NCBI RefSeq assembly: GCF_902806685.2
Contig: NC_048557.2
Location: 2,162,654 to 2,226,653 of the forward strand
Reading direction: 5' to 3'
Origin: Maniola hyperantus
Lineage: Eukaryota > Arthropoda > Insecta > Lepidoptera > Nymphalidae
DNA: 64,000 nucleotides
Below are positions 21,209-32,547 of the stretch, piece after piece. Under the pieces are notes generated by a model, which did not search any database, was not told where the DNA came from, and saw only the letters and a program-made list of their open reading frames with translations. The position numbers and the translations under genes are program-made. Position 1 is the first letter of the stretch. Every line of letters begins with the position of its first letter.

Positions 21209-21453
21209 CTGAACTGCCTTGATAACGAAGCTTAAGTTTTTCCAAGTGCTCCAAGCTGCAACGTTGCGAAATTAAAATCTTCATGATCATCAGTTCATTA
21301 GTGGTCCGGCGATGGGTTTATCGTGGGTTTCGGCACTAAATGGTGTTCAAAAAGAAACACAAGATTGTTCAAATTACAGATTTCATTAATTATTTTACTA
21401 ACGGGTGTTTGCGTTGCGAGATGCGTCTTTATTTCAGAATTTTTGGTCTTTCA

Positions 21454-21590
21454 ACATTCTTTCAACGCTGCGCCTTCCGGTGCGAGGTCGCCATTCCAGC
21501 ACATTGGGACCCTATATCTCTCTCTATCGGTTTTTCAAACTATGTGCCCTGCTCATTGCCACTTCTACTTCGCAACCCGTTTGGTGAGAC
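21454..21590 (-). mobile_element. RTE LINE fragment
   Basis: CAACGCTGCGCCTTCCGGTG, GCCATTCCAGCACATTGGGA and CCACTTCTACTTCGCAACCC match the minus-strand RTE C-terminus, with a short CTCTCTAT expansion inside. Confidence 0.7.
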
Positions 21591-21995
21591 GTAAAATCTC
21601 ATGCTAAGCAAACTGAGAACGATTTAGTGCTCCACTAAATGCCTTCATTAAAACTTTTGCAAAACAATTAAACTACTTAATGTAGGTACATACTCAGTTG
21701 ATAAAATTGAGATAATATAATTTTCATATTATATTTTTACATTTTTTAATGAAAATATTACAATGAAAGCTAGCCTTATCTAATAACTATACCTACAAAT
21801 CATGCCCGCGTGGAATGGTGCCAAGAATACTGGCTGCATTTCCGCGCTGGACAGCCAGGCTGATCCGTTGCGCAAAAAATGAGCCAGCCCTTCTGTCACC
21901 AGATGAGGCTATTATAATCGCGGTGAAATACATAATATCCAGTACGCTCACTATAACGTACCTAAACTAATAAGGATTATTCAAATTAGTAGTAA

Positions 21996-22155
21996 CTAGC
22001 TGATGGATGCCCGCGACTTCGTCCGCGTGGATTTAGTTTTTGGAATTCCGTAGGAACTCTTTAATTTTCCGGGATAAGAAGTAGCCTATATCACTCTCCA
22101 GGTCTTTAACTATACGCATGCAAAAATCACGTTTATCCGTCGCTCCATTGCGGCG
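21996..22155 (-). mobile_element. Hel-E copy, truncated
   Basis: AACTAGCTGATGGATGCCCG through TCCGGGATAAGAAGTAGCC to CGCTCCATTGCGGCG. The far end is replaced by an M2 element at 22156. Confidence 0.65.
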
Positions 22156-22300
22156 TTTATGACGTTTTGTCGGTCTCAACGACAGGGACAACGCTCAACA
22201 AATCTGTTATCTCCTTTTCTAAAGGTCTATGTTCATTACTTTCGGCCGCGTTCTGTAGTTGATCCGCTCTGGATTCGCAATTATCCTCGGCACGTCTCGT
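22156..22300. mobile_element. M2 fragment joined to Hel-E
   Basis: TATGACGTTTTGTCGGTCTC, CAACGACAGGGACAACGCTC and CTAAAGGTCTATGTTCATTA. It is one half of the M2 palindrome plus its terminus. It abuts the truncated Hel-E without a gap. Confidence 0.55.
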
Positions 22301-22586
22301 TCTGTGCAAATAGCCCCTAAAGTGGCTTGTTGACACAGACCACAATAGCAGACATATTGAATATCCGTAATTTTGCTACTTCCATTATGTTAGTTTATTG
22401 ACACACGAATGGAAGGGTTGGTGAGGGCGGCACTGGTAAACATTCCTCATGTTTGTTATTACTCTACTACAGTCACTCACTCACTGCCACAGCTCAGGGT
22501 TAAGAGCCAAGGAATCTGTCTGTCTGTACGTCTGTATGTCTGTCTGTATGGCCTGACTGTTTGTCTGGTAGGTATCTATTTACCTT

Positions 22587-22997
22587 ACGGCTCAACCACT
22601 GAACCGATTTTGACGAAATTCGCTACAGACCACTCCTGAAAATGAAAATAAAGGAAATTTTTAACCTGGAAAATGCCATATTACAAAGCCTCGTTCTATC
22701 AACACCTTTTACGGCTCAACCACTGATCCGATTTTGCCGAAATTCGCTAAAGAGATAGCACTCCTGAAAACGAAAATAGAAGACATTTTAACCTGGAAAA
22801 TGCCCTAGAGATATTTCAGTAATTTCCAAACCTTGTTTAGTACTACCCACAATTTACGGGTCAATCACTGAACCGATCTTGACTTTTGCAAGTATTTGCT
22901 ACAAATATATAGCACTCCATGATGATGGAAATAAGAGGTTTTTAACCCGGAAAAATCAAGGAGTTTCCAAGGAATATTTAAAACCCAAATCCAGTGG
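22587..22997 (+). repeat. Three direct repeats of 124-145 bp
   Basis: ACGGCTCAACCACTGAACCG begins at 22587, and related starts follow at 22711 and 22856. Each unit contains a GCACTCCTGAAAA-like block and AACCTGGAAAATGCC or a relative of it. The units share words with Hel-E and look like an old internal tandem expansion of that family. Confidence 0.7.
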
Positions 22998-23635
22998 ACG
23001 AAGTTACGAACATCAGCTGCTTTTCAATAAATAATAGTAAGCTGCTATTCCTGTTCTTTTGTTGGATGCCGCCTGCCGACTGCCAGCGGATTGCAAAACG
23101 TTCTGCGTTTAATTAATCGACTGCACTGATTTATAGGGTCATGGAGTGCGGTGACCAGTGAACACTTGGAAAACGTATCTGAATCGAGTTTTAGGACCCT
23201 CACAAACTACACTTGCGGCTGCTAGGTGGATTAGTGGATGTAATTGCAAACTGTCACCTTCTACACTCCTGACAGGAGCCCAAGGAATTTTTTTTCGTAG
23301 CCCACTATGTACTCGTAACTTTTAACAGCAACTTAGTCTTTGAGCTAAACCTAAATTGACTGTTTCGTGAAATCGCACATTTTTCAACACAATTAAAAAA
23401 AAACTCTGTAACTACACGTCATCTTAGGATGTTGATCTTCTTTGATATCGACAACTTATCGATTGCAGTTTATCAATCAGGATATCCATAACTCACTCCA
23501 TACCGAACACAAGGTACATTTAATGATATAGACCATGGACTGACACATTTTCATTAATAAAGTCGTAAGTTAATCATGTAAGTTACTTACGTGAGTGAAA
23601 CTTACAGGTAGTGTGAATCAAAATGACTCCTCACG

Positions 23636-23747
23636 CGCCATGGGTCAACTGTAATGTCAAAAGTACGGTTTACCTTTAAAATAATGACTAAAATCGTACT
23701 TTTGACATGAAATTTGACACAAAAAGTTTAAATGGCGCGTGAGGAGT
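23636..23747. mobile_element. M6 MITE, intact
   Basis: ACTCCTCACGCGCCAT at 23636-23651 is perfectly inverted at 23732-23747. The interior holds a second inverted pair: CAAAAGTACGGTT and AATCGTACTTTTG. Confidence 0.8.
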
Positions 23748-23830
23748 TAAATTTTACGCTCTGCGAGTTTTAGGACCCTTACAAATTACACTTTTTATTG
23801 GCGCTATTTAGTGAGAATGTAATTATAAAA

Positions 23831-24025
23831 AGCCTCAATAACTCAACCGGTAAAGGAGTGGACTGAAAACCGAAAGGTCGACGGTTCAAACCCCGCCCGT
23901 TGCGCTATTGTCGTACCTACTCCTAGCACAAGCCTGACGCTTAGTTGGAGAGGAAAGGGGAATATTAGTCATTTACCATGGCTAATATTCTTAATTAAAA
24001 AATTAAAAAAATAAATAAAAAAAAA
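23831..24025 (+). mobile_element. SINE-C copy, full length with A-rich tail
   Basis: GCCTCAATAACTCAACCGGT head, GGTTCAAACCCCGCCCGTTG B-box region, GGGGAATATTAGTCATTTAC, then an A-rich tail from about 23995. Confidence 0.85.
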
Positions 24026-24565
24026 TTGCAAACTGTCGATTAAATTATTTATGTATAAATTGTAAATCGTAGATATTGGTGCACCCCACTATCGGCGATC
24101 AGGATTTAGTAGTCTGCTCGTGGTATTGCGTAGGTACTCGTGTCGGTGGGTACAAAAGTTAACGACCTCAGTGACGCGGATTGCGTCGAGGCGGTTTTTT
24201 CTCGACCCCGGCGAGACGGTCGCCAGAAGGTTATTCGAGCTGGAGACTAGTGTTCGCGAATCTACCATATCTGCCCTTTTTCTATTACCAATACTTGGAT
24301 ATTTAACTACCTACGCACTTATCTTTACTTAAATAAGTATAAAATTAAACTAATAGCTATATTTAACTTTACAACAATCAAAAAATGTACCCATAGAAGG
24401 TTTTGAATTTTGAAATACGTACATTCAAAAAGCGCGAAGTATGTACAGTACACGGCAAAAAGTAGTGTACAGCGCAGCGGCCTTTAGAATGACATTTTGG
24501 CTAAATAAACTATAAGTAAGTAGAGCTGTAAAGTTGCGCACAGGTATAGAACCCTTTTATATTTA

Positions 24566-24788
24566 CACTAGCTTACGCTCGCGACTTCGCCCGCGTGGAC
24601 TATACAAATTTCGAACCCCTATTTCACCTCCTTAGGGGTTGAATTTTCAAAAATCCTATCTTAGTGGATACCTACGTCATAATAGTTATCTGCATGCCAA
24701 ATTTCAGCCCGATCCGTCCAGTAGTTTGAGCTGTGCGTTGATAGATCAGTCAGTCAGTCAGTCAGTCACCTTTTTCTTTTATAATATA
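24566..24788 (-). mobile_element. Hel-D, first of three tandem copies
   Basis: ACTAGCTTACGCTCGCGACT to CAGTCACCTTTTTCTTTTAT. It is directly followed by the next copy, with only TAATATA at the junction. Confidence 0.8.
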
Positions 24789-25004
24789 CTAGCTTATGCC
24801 TGCGACTTCATCCGCGTGGACTATACAAATTTCAAACCCCTATTTCACCTCCTTAGGGGTTGAATTTTCAAAAATCCTATCTTAGCGGATACCTACGTCA
24901 TAATAGTTATCTGCATGCCAAATTTCAGCCCGATCCGTCCAGTAGTTTGAACTGTGCGTTGATAGATCAGTCAGTCAGTCAGTCACCTTTTTCTTTTATA
25001 ATAT
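24788..25004 (-). mobile_element. Hel-D, second tandem copy
   Basis: Same length and orientation as its neighbours. It carries GCGACTTCATCCGCGTGGAC and the same TATCTTAGCGGATACC variant as copy 1, so these two are closest relatives. Confidence 0.8.
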
Positions 25005-25230
25005 ACTAGCTTATGCCCGCGACTTCGTCCGCGTGGGCTATACAAATTTCAAACCCCTATTTCACCCCCTTAGGGGTTGGATTTTTAAAAATCCTTTCTT
25101 AGCGGATGCCTACGTCATAATAGCTATCTGCATGCCAATTTTCAGCCCGATCCGTCCAGTAGTTTGAGTTGTGCTTTCATAGATCAGTCAGTCAGTCAGT
25201 CAGTCACCTTTTCCTTTAATATATTTAGAT
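25005..25230 (-). mobile_element. Hel-D, third tandem copy
   Basis: ACTAGCTTATGCCCGCGACT to AATATATTTAGAT. Its far end has the A|TCTAAATATATT start expected of a complete Hel-D. Copies 1 and 2 lack this start, so the array was built by head-to-tail joining. Confidence 0.8.
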
Positions 25231-25380
25231 TTAGAAGAAGATGAAACAAACTAAGTTGTAAAATTTGGAAACACAAAAGTATTTTCGGAGTCCTGCAAAC
25301 ATGAGAATAAGAAAAATATCTACGATATCTGTCAAATATCGAATAAAATACTTACGAAAAATGTGAAATTTATTACAGTC

Positions 25381-25800
25381 AAAGTCAAAGTCAAATGATT
25401 TATTCAAAATAGGTAATAAATTACTCTTATTGATGGTCTGGTATGGTGTTAGATTTGTAAGATATAGTGGTGATAATTATAATGCAAACTTAAAACTAAA
25501 GCTACGAGGGTTCCAAACGCACCCAGGTCTGAGAAGAGCCCACAACAAACTCAGCCGGGTATTCTTTTTATTATCACCACTTTACAAAATTATTGAAACT
25601 TATTAGAACTATCAAATAAAATATAAAAAGATTTACGAAAAATATATAACGGGCTATCACTTAGGGGGGTAATTTTAAAACCATTATTAGGTTCAGTTAC
25701 GGGTAAGACAATTTTGAAAAAAGTTTTAAGCAAGATTAAAGGCTACGGAACCCTACCATATGCATGTTATGACACACACTTAACCAGTTTTCATATTACA
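25381..25800 (-). mobile_element. Possible antisense LINE end with rep-F scrap
   Basis: A (GTCAAA)n run at 25379-25397 resembles a LINE tail in antisense; a similar run is at 39413. A rep-F-like end (GGCTACGGAACCCTACC) is near 25740. No domain was seen. Confidence 0.35.
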
Positions 25801-26127
25801 TAGGTACTTGAGAGATAATTAAGGCAGGCAAGGAACGACATTTTATTGCGTTGATAAAACCCGTTACTCACTTTCGCCTTGAAAGTTATTGGAAGGACGA
25901 GACGCGCGTATCTGATATCCTCGCGCAGGGCTCCGACCTCCTCGACCCGAGCGGAATCCTCGAGAGCATTCACCTGCTCCCGTTGTTCGATCGCTTCCAA
26001 ATCTTATAGGCTTGTTATTCCGTCGTCATATTCGTGGCGAGCGGCGATTGTAATGTTAATGTGGATTGCCAACTGCCAGCTGCCGGACGTTTCCCCTACT
26101 CCAGTTTATTCTTCTTTGTGTTTAGGT

Positions 26128-26640
26128 CCTAGTGGGGTGTCTGCCAACGCTAGGGTTTTCGATGCGAGGTCGCCATTCCAGTTATCCATACTATTGGTTC
26201 TTCGAACTATTTATAGACAGTTCAATCCATGATGACGCGCCCCACTCTTTATCCCAATCAGTTACAATGCAAATGTGCTATGTACTGTTAGAGTGTGAGT
26301 TCTATCGTAAGTCGTAACGCAACGATCAGCGATGTGGGCACACGCACAAGAAGATAAATTGGATGAAGATCACTCTCCGCACCCGTGGTTTCCCCGCACG
26401 AACAGTAGTGGGGCGCGTCTTCGTGGATTGAACTATCTATACCTTGCCCATAGCAGTTTCGCTTCGCAACTACAGTTGGCAACCCATTGAGCTATGTCAA
26501 TTACTTTAGGTTTTCAACGGATCTCCTCATTTCTGATTTGATCGCGTAGAGAAACTCCGAACTCAGCTTTCTCCATCGCCCGCTGAGTGATTTTGAGCTT
26601 TCTTATAAGGCTCTAATTATATGGCGAATGTTTCGGATCC
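26128..26640 (-). mobile_element. RTE LINE fragment split by a MITE
   Basis: The minus-strand RTE C-terminus is recognisable at 26128-26211 (GGTCGCCATTCCAG, GGTTCTTCGAACTAT) and again at 26442-26640 (CTTGCCCATAGCAG, GCGTAGAGAAACTCCG, CTCCATCGCCCGCTGAG). In other copies these parts are contiguous. Confidence 0.75.
26212..26441. mobile_element. MITE inserted in RTE
   Basis: TATAGACAGTTCAATCCATG at 26212 pairs with GTGGATTGAACTATCTATA ending at 26441. The arms are about 33 bp and include GACGCGCCCCACT and its complement. The insertion point in the RTE sequence is at TA. Confidence 0.75.
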
Positions 26641-26815
26641 GTTTGTTGTCTTTCAATCGCGTCGCGGATTGAAAGACATACGTCGACGGAGCAACTGATC
26701 AACGTGATTTTTAGCACGGGCATAGGTAAAGACATGGAGGTTAGGACCTGGATGGACCTGACGTACCTAGTTTACTTTTATCCTAGAAAATCAGAGTTCC
26801 CGCGGGTCTCGATTC
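26640..26815 (+). mobile_element. Hel-E fragment, diverged
   Basis: GACGGAGCAACTGATCAACG, then GGCATAGGTAAAGACATGGA and AATCAGAGTTCCCGCGGG. Both termini are lost. Confidence 0.5.
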
Positions 26816-27070
26816 CATCGTGCCTCTATTGAAGTAGATCAACAAGAAACATTTCTTACACTATATTTTCAAAGAAAAACTGATAGATGCCTGTCGAAAA
26901 GATTTATTATCGTACTTTGAAAGGCAAATGTGAGGTCTGTGCAACAGACCGGGGCTAATTTGAATGATATTAAGGCACACGTCGCTCTCCCTCGGCGTTG
27001 TGGTGACGGGGCAATATACAGGGGTTATATTGCATCTTCAACGAGCCCTGTCCTTATCTGTTACATTTAT

Positions 27071-27282
27071 TTATGACTTGATGATTCCCGCGAATTCATC
27101 CGCTTGGATTTAGTCTTTTCAAAATCCCGTGGGAACTCTTTAATTTTCCGGGATAAAAAGTAGCCCCCGTAGTAGTCCCCGGGATGTAAGCTAACTCTGT
27201 ACCAAAGTTCATAAAAATCGGTTTAACTGTTGGGCCATGAAAAGCTAGCAGACCAGACAGACACAATTGTGCATTTATGATA
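27071..27282 (-). mobile_element. Hel-E copy
   Basis: TGATGATTCCCGCGAATTCA through GGGAACTCTTTAATTTTCCG and GTACCAAAGTTCATAAAAAT to GCATTTATGATA. It belongs to the same subtype as 56265-56477 (GCTAGC... and TCTGTCTG rather than the TTTGTTTG linker). Confidence 0.65.
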
Positions 27283-27717
27283 CTTATCAGTATCGATATT
27301 TCTTTTAAATAACGTTTACAAGTATGTACCACTTTTGAATAGTCAAATGCATTCATTCGTAATGTCTATCTCACGGAGATCAATCAAAGATTCGATTTAC
27401 AATAATAAGTTCCATCTAAAAAGCAACGCTTTTGAATCATTTACATTTTCAGGAGCTTATTTTAGTAAATTTTTTAAACTTGTGTAATATTCCATATTCC
27501 TCTTCACTGCACTCTTGACGTTGTCTTTTCGTACCTACTCTTGTCATAGTCTTGTCTTAATCTTGTCGTATTCTTCTCGTTGTCTGGTCGTACTCTTGTA
27601 GTTGTTTTGTCGTAGCAAGATATGAAAGGCTAATTGATAAACATCACGAATACTACCAAAAAGTCATCTGCAGATTGGCATTGAGAACAAAATTAAGTAT
27701 AAGGGTATTATACTCAC

Positions 27718-27849
27718 AGGTAATGGAGTCTCGGTAGTCGCAGCGGCGGCAGTCGCGCGAGCGCGCAACCGTCGAGCCACAGTCGCGCGAGCGACGCGCT
27801 GCTCAGCGCGCCCGCCGCCACCGACTGCAGGCGATTGGCAGACAGGTTC
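27718..27849 (-). CDS. LRR protein gene, exon 3 (two repeats)
   Basis: A 132-nt exon encodes 44 residues: one standard repeat (NLSANRLQSVAAGALSSASL) followed by LWLDGCALARL and a short repeat ending LPRLHYL. The second repeat is several residues shorter than the 24-residue norm. Acceptor TGCTTAG (27850 side) and donor GTGAGTA (27717 side) are both good. Phase 2 on each side keeps the frame with exons 2 and 4. Confidence 0.87.
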
Positions 27850-27963
27850 CTAAGCATATTAAATACAAATAGCATCACAAAAGGCTGGACCGTGTTTGGT
27901 GGCGTGCTCTTGGAAAGGCCTATGTAAAGATTGGATTGGATTGGATCACAAAAAAAAAGAAAC

Positions 27964-28173
27964 GGAGATAGCCTAGTTGTTAAGAAGTCTCCCCCCGCTA
28001 GCCAAGTACGGATTGGTAGAATTCACACACCTCTGAAAATATTATGGAGAACTCTCAGGCATGCAGGTTTCCTCATGACGTTTTCCTTCACCGTCAGAGT
28101 GGTATTTAATTACTTAAAATGCACATAACTCCAAAAAGTTACAGGACGTACCCGGAATCGAACCCCGAACTCC
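27964..28173 (-). mobile_element. SINE-A, rearranged copy
   Basis: A plus-strand head scrap (GATAGCCTAGTTGTTAAGAA) at 27964-27990 is fused to a minus-strand body from GCCAAGTACGGATTGGTAGA to GGAATCGAACCCCGAACTCC. This gives a head-to-head chimera. Confidence 0.6.
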
Positions 28174-28530
28174 TCAAATACATCTTATTCACTCTTCAAT
28201 TTAAAATACATTGAGATAAAGTGAAAGTTAAGGGAATTCTTAAAATATTTTTAAGACGAGTAAGAAAACAGGCTTTTACGCAAAATACTTTTGGCGCGCG
28301 ATGCTGCTTAACAGATGTTCTATCACTGATTTTATTTGGCTAAAACACAAAATCTTCCAATTTCCTGAGCCATTTTTGGGAATCCAAGTGGCAATTACAT
28401 ATTTTCTCCTCGCTTGTTTCTTTGCACTTTCGTTCGGCACCGCGCCAGCCACGAGCTTTCATTAACCGAATATGCAAAAACATCGCCTCATAGGGACCTT
28501 TGGTTGGAATGTCTGACACTGAATGTATGA

Positions 28531-28816
28531 GGCGGTGATAGCCCAGTGGTTACGACGTCCGCCTCCTATTCGGTAAGTCGGGGGTTCGATCCCGGACACG
28601 CACCTCGAACTATTCGGAGTTATGTGCGTTTTAAGAAATTAAACATCAATCAAAACATAATGAGGAAACCTGCATGCCTGTGAGTTCTCCATTAATGTTC
28701 TCAAAGGTGTCGACTTGACCAGCATGGTAGACTATGGCCAAACCCTTGTCTTAGTTAGAGGAGACCTGTGCTCTGTAGTAAGCCAGCTATGGGTTGATCA
28801 TGATGACGATGATAAG
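28531..28816 (+). mobile_element. SINE-A copy, full length
   Basis: GATAGCCCAGTGGTTACGAC (A-box region) and GGGGGTTCGATCCCGG (B-box) open the element. The body carries CTGCATGCCTGTGAGTTCTC, and the 3' end is GATCATGATGACGATGAT. It is a good reference for the family. Confidence 0.88.
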
Positions 28817-29430
28817 TGAAATATCAGTGACTAAACAGTATTCGATATTCAATCTATCAGTATATTTTACGCTTAGAGAGCGTAGTGTTTCATTCAGATA
28901 TTTCTGTTTGTTGAATTATAATGATAAAGGAAGACTCATTAATCTTTTCTGAGAGTAGGTTATAGATATCTAATAGAATAAGCCCATGTTTTGAAAGCAC
29001 TAAAGCGCATGACGCGTCACTGCCTATAATTCTTTAAAGCCTACGCGTATTTCTTATAACCATGCATTATTTTTTGAACAGAACAAGTGGAATGTATCAG
29101 TATGCGTGGAAGTGAAAAAGCGTGGATTTATTTAGCTTAAACGTTGCAACCTTAAATTAAATGGGACATGGGACCTATACCTATCTGTCACGTCCAAGGA
29201 GGGCAAAATTTCTACTTCGTGATTACGTCGCTAATCTTACTGCACTTATCGGTCGAGTAAATTTTTTGGTGGTTTATTATCACTTTAGGATCAAATTAAG
29301 ACACTTTTCAAAAATGGTAAAATGGCTTCGGAACTTAGGTTTCTTGAAGGGCGAGGTGGCAAGTGGTAACAACAAGCAAACAACCCGGGTATCTTTAAAA
29401 CAAGAGTGAATCTTCTAGGTAAACGCGTCC
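28817..29430. other. LRR-gene intron, no recognised feature
   Basis: AT-rich. An 82-codon open frame at 29161 has no flanking splice sites or recognisable motif, and I do not call it. Confidence 0.35.
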
Positions 29431-29507
29431 CATCTTAGGCCGCATCATCACTTTCCATCAGGTGTGATTGTAGTCAAGCGTTTGCCTATAGTGAATTTAA
29501 AAAAACA
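29431..29507 (+). mobile_element. SINE-B 3' fragment
   Basis: CATCTTAGGCCGCATCATCA and GGTGTGATTGTAGTCAAGCG, then an A-rich tail. Confidence 0.55.
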
Positions 29508-29699
29508 ATTTAAATAAGAGATATGAAAATTAAAGTTTAAAGCCGTGTATTCATTAGGGGACAAATGTCCCTCGACACGCGTCTCCACAGACATCACGCG
29601 AAATCACGCGACGTCACCCGATGTCTTGTCTCAAGACCTTTTTCATCCACATTATGTAGTCACCGACACCAGACGTCATGTCGTGCGAAGTCTGGCGAA

Positions 29700-29860
29700 A
29701 TGTGCTGCTCGATTTCGGTAGAATCACCTCTGATTGGTTGACACTCACACAATATTGGTCACAATGCATTGTTGCAAAAAGAATTCCATAAATTCAGTCA
29801 ATCACAACAATTGAGATTGTTATAATGATAATGCAGGTTTTTCGGAATCGACCTGCAGGT
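29700..29860 (+). mobile_element. M5 repeat, copy 3
   Basis: AATCACCTCTGATTGGTTGA, GTCACAATGCATTGTTGCA and CAATTGAGATTGTTATAATG. It extends further than copy 1 and lies 80 bp from LRR exon 2. Confidence 0.6.
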
Positions 29861-29939
29861 GACGTCGTGCGATGATATCTTTAGAGATATCGCGGGCGAT
29901 TTGCTCCCTAATTAATAAACCATTAAAGGTCGTACTCAC

Positions 29940-30011
29940 AGGTCACGCAGTGCGGCTGCATCCTGCAGCACGTCGGATGGTAGCGCGCTGATGTTGTTGT
30001 GCGACACGTCA
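29940..30011 (-). CDS. LRR protein gene, exon 2 (one repeat)
   Basis: A 72-nt exon encodes one repeat, DVSHNNISALPSDVLQDAAA then LRDL. Acceptor TATTTGTTGCAG and donor GTGAGTACG. Exon 1 ends with GT and this exon starts with T, completing a valine codon; it ends with CT, completed by G from exon 3 to a leucine. Single-repeat 72-nt, phase-2 exons are also known in vertebrate LGR and Slit genes, which is an architectural parallel, not proof of orthology. Confidence 0.88.
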
Positions 30012-30841
30012 CTGCAACAAATACATATATTTAGCAAAATGTGGCGATAGGCTGGTAGTTAAAGACTTAGGGTCTCCTATTCGAGGGTCCAGGTGAAGAA
30101 AAACATCGCGAGGAAACCTGAACCACTAGTAGGGTGGCGATGGGTGTTGATGAATTACACTCCTAACAGCTAGGATACTCGTGTGGCTAGGCCTTCCTCG
30201 TACACTCAAGAGAACATTTCGATCTATCCATTTCACGGGCGATCTGCCGGATGATCTAGATTCTAGTGTCTTCTGCGGCTGTTAGGGAGGAGTAGACAAT
30301 ACAGTCAAGCATACAACAATACAATACTCAAGTATTCACTCAAAGAGCCGAAAGTGGAGATGTAGAAGAAATTACCATAAAAACTTTGTTGTACTAATGT
30401 CCCAATGTATCGATACTATAATATCAATTCATAATAATCAGCAGACCCTTTGTTTCATTATTTATTTTAGTTTTTATTGAACTACCAACAGATCATACAA
30501 AAAAAGTTTCCATGGTTTAGGTTAGGTACGGCAAAACCTATAGAGGTTTGAGCAGTTATACTATTTTATGTATTTTATGTTATACCTACTACGTAAATAG
30601 TAAAAGTAAGTGAAATAATTTCGTTTTCATGCTTTTACTGTTTTGCTAGTTCCGTTAAATGATTAATGGTTATGGTCCTCGAGAATGGTCCAACTCCAGT
30701 AGTTAGACTAGTTAGAACAATAAACTAAATCTCGCAGAGACATGTTAGTTTCCTTTGGCGGGAATCGCAAAAAGTAGGACACCAGATACAAAGTGCGTCA
30801 TGGAGTTTGGGAGAACTAAAGCCTGATGCGACGGAAACAAC
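30012..30841. other. First LRR intron, 3' part, no recognised feature
   Basis: No repeat family or open frame supported. It ends where the LINE remnant begins. Confidence 0.35.
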
Positions 30842-31717
30842 TTGACAGATTGTCATAAGAAATTTGCTGACGACTTAAAGATTTTTAAAGCTATTGAAGC
30901 TACATCAGACTCTCTAGCTCTTCAAAATGACCTAAATTCTATCTCAGATTGGTCTGCTAAAAATAAACTGCCACTTAATATTAAGAAATGTCTACATATA
31001 AAATTTACCAAAAAACGTATGCCACTTCAGACTTCATATACACTTAATGGCCTTTTGCTGGATGAAGTAAATGAGATCAGAGACCTAGGCATTATTATTG
31101 ATAAAAAACTATCCTTCAACACGCACATAGACGGAATAGTCAGTAAATGCTATAAACTATTAGGTTTTATCTGGCGCAACTGCAAATCTTTTAAGTCGTG
31201 TTTGGCCCTTAAAGTGGTTTATACTGCCTTAATTCGCAGCTTACTAGAATATGGCTCCAGCATTTGGAATCCATCCTATAAAGACCCCATATTAAGAATA
31301 GAAAGGGTTCAAAAACGATTCCTTTTTCTGTTAACGGTACATCAGAATAAAAAAGCAGAATTAACATCTTACAGGCAAAGACTGAGCTATTTTAAAATAA
31401 TGACACTTGAAAACCGACGCTGGGTATCCGATCAGGTACTTCTGTTCAAAATTTTAAACTATGAAATTGACTGCCCAAACATTTTACGCAAAATAATTTT
31501 TTCTGTGCCTCGTAAAAATTCGCGATTTTCTACGTACAAGCCTTATATTATAAGGGGATGCAGAACAAACTTAGGAGAAAACAATGTATTGATTAGAATA
31601 TGTCGCGAACATAATAATCTTTTTAAAACTGCGAAAAATATGATAATAGATCCTCATTCACTCTCCTTGCAGCAGTACAAAAAAATGCTGCATCAGTATA
31701 TTGATGCAGCATTATAA
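30842..31717 (+). pseudogene. LINE reverse transcriptase, 5'-truncated
   Basis: An open frame of about 290 codons begins inside the reverse transcriptase palm. FADDLKIF near its start is the catalytic YXDD-type box, with the two aspartates kept. The blocks GIIIDKKLSFNTHI, SLLEYGSSIWNP and IERVQKRFLFLL are typical of the C-terminal part of Jockey/CR1-type non-LTR elements. The N-terminal polymerase and the endonuclease are absent. The frame has no stop until 31717, so the insertion is young. The family is uncertain beyond non-LTR. Confidence 0.85.
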
Positions 31718-32015
31718 ACTCGTATGCTTCTTCGTAATTTTTCTTATTTTTCTTGTTTTACGTAATATTTAGTATTTAATATTTAGTACTATTGTAAAAT
31801 GCAGTGTTTTTATTTTTTATTTTTTCATATTTGTATTTTTAGCTTTAAGTTAACTGGTAATCCCGCACTTGCAAACTTTTAAAATGCATGCCGGTTTGCC
31901 AGTAATTGGGTGTACACTCTAAATTTTTTCTCTGTGAACTGTAATTGTTATTTTATAATATTATGTGTACTATCTGTTGGCAAACCAATAAAATAAAATA
32001 AAAAATAAAAAATAA
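31718..32015 (+). mobile_element. 3' UTR and A-rich tail of the LINE
   Basis: Non-coding tail ending with CAAACCAATAAAATAAAATA and A-rich sequence to about 32015. The 5' junction near 30842 shows no clear target duplication. Confidence 0.75.
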
Positions 32016-32361
32016 GAATGCGCGTGTACACGTGAATGATTTGGGCCAACGGGACAATATCGAAGTCGCGAGCATGAGTTAGTTCATTATAAAATTCCCA
32101 TCCACCCCCACCTCAATACTTTTTTACCCATCTGCTGCCAGGCATTAATACTACAAAAGTTCCCATCTGTTACCACTTGAATAATTTTTGTTTCATCGGC
32201 CCCCGAATCAGTAAAAGTTTCGACGGGTGGAAGTTGGGAATAAAGTTAAAGTGTTGTGGAGCAAATGTAACGGGGGCAAGAATGCGGAGGCAGATGGGAA
32301 TTTAAACCCTTCATTCTGCGTCGTACTCCTCATTGCTGAAGGTCGTGCCATTAGTCACATA

Positions 32362-32547
32362 ATCATCATCATCACGATCAACCCATCACCGGCTCACTAC
32401 AGAGAACGGGTCTCCTCTCAGAGTCAGAAGGGTTTTGGCCATAGTCTACCACGCTGGCCATGTGCGGATTGGTAGACTTCACATCTTTGAGAACATTATG
32501 GAGAACTCTCAGGCATGCAGGTTTCCTCACGATGTTTTAGTCACGAA
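32362..32547 (-). mobile_element. SINE-A 3' half
   Basis: (ATC)n at 32362-32374, then GATCAACCCATCACCGGCTC to GCAGGTTTCCTCACGATGTT. The tRNA-like head is missing, the usual result of incomplete retroposition. Confidence 0.75.

Noticed and set aside
24120..24332. 70-codon plus-strand frame
   Set aside because: No motif, repeat or splice support.
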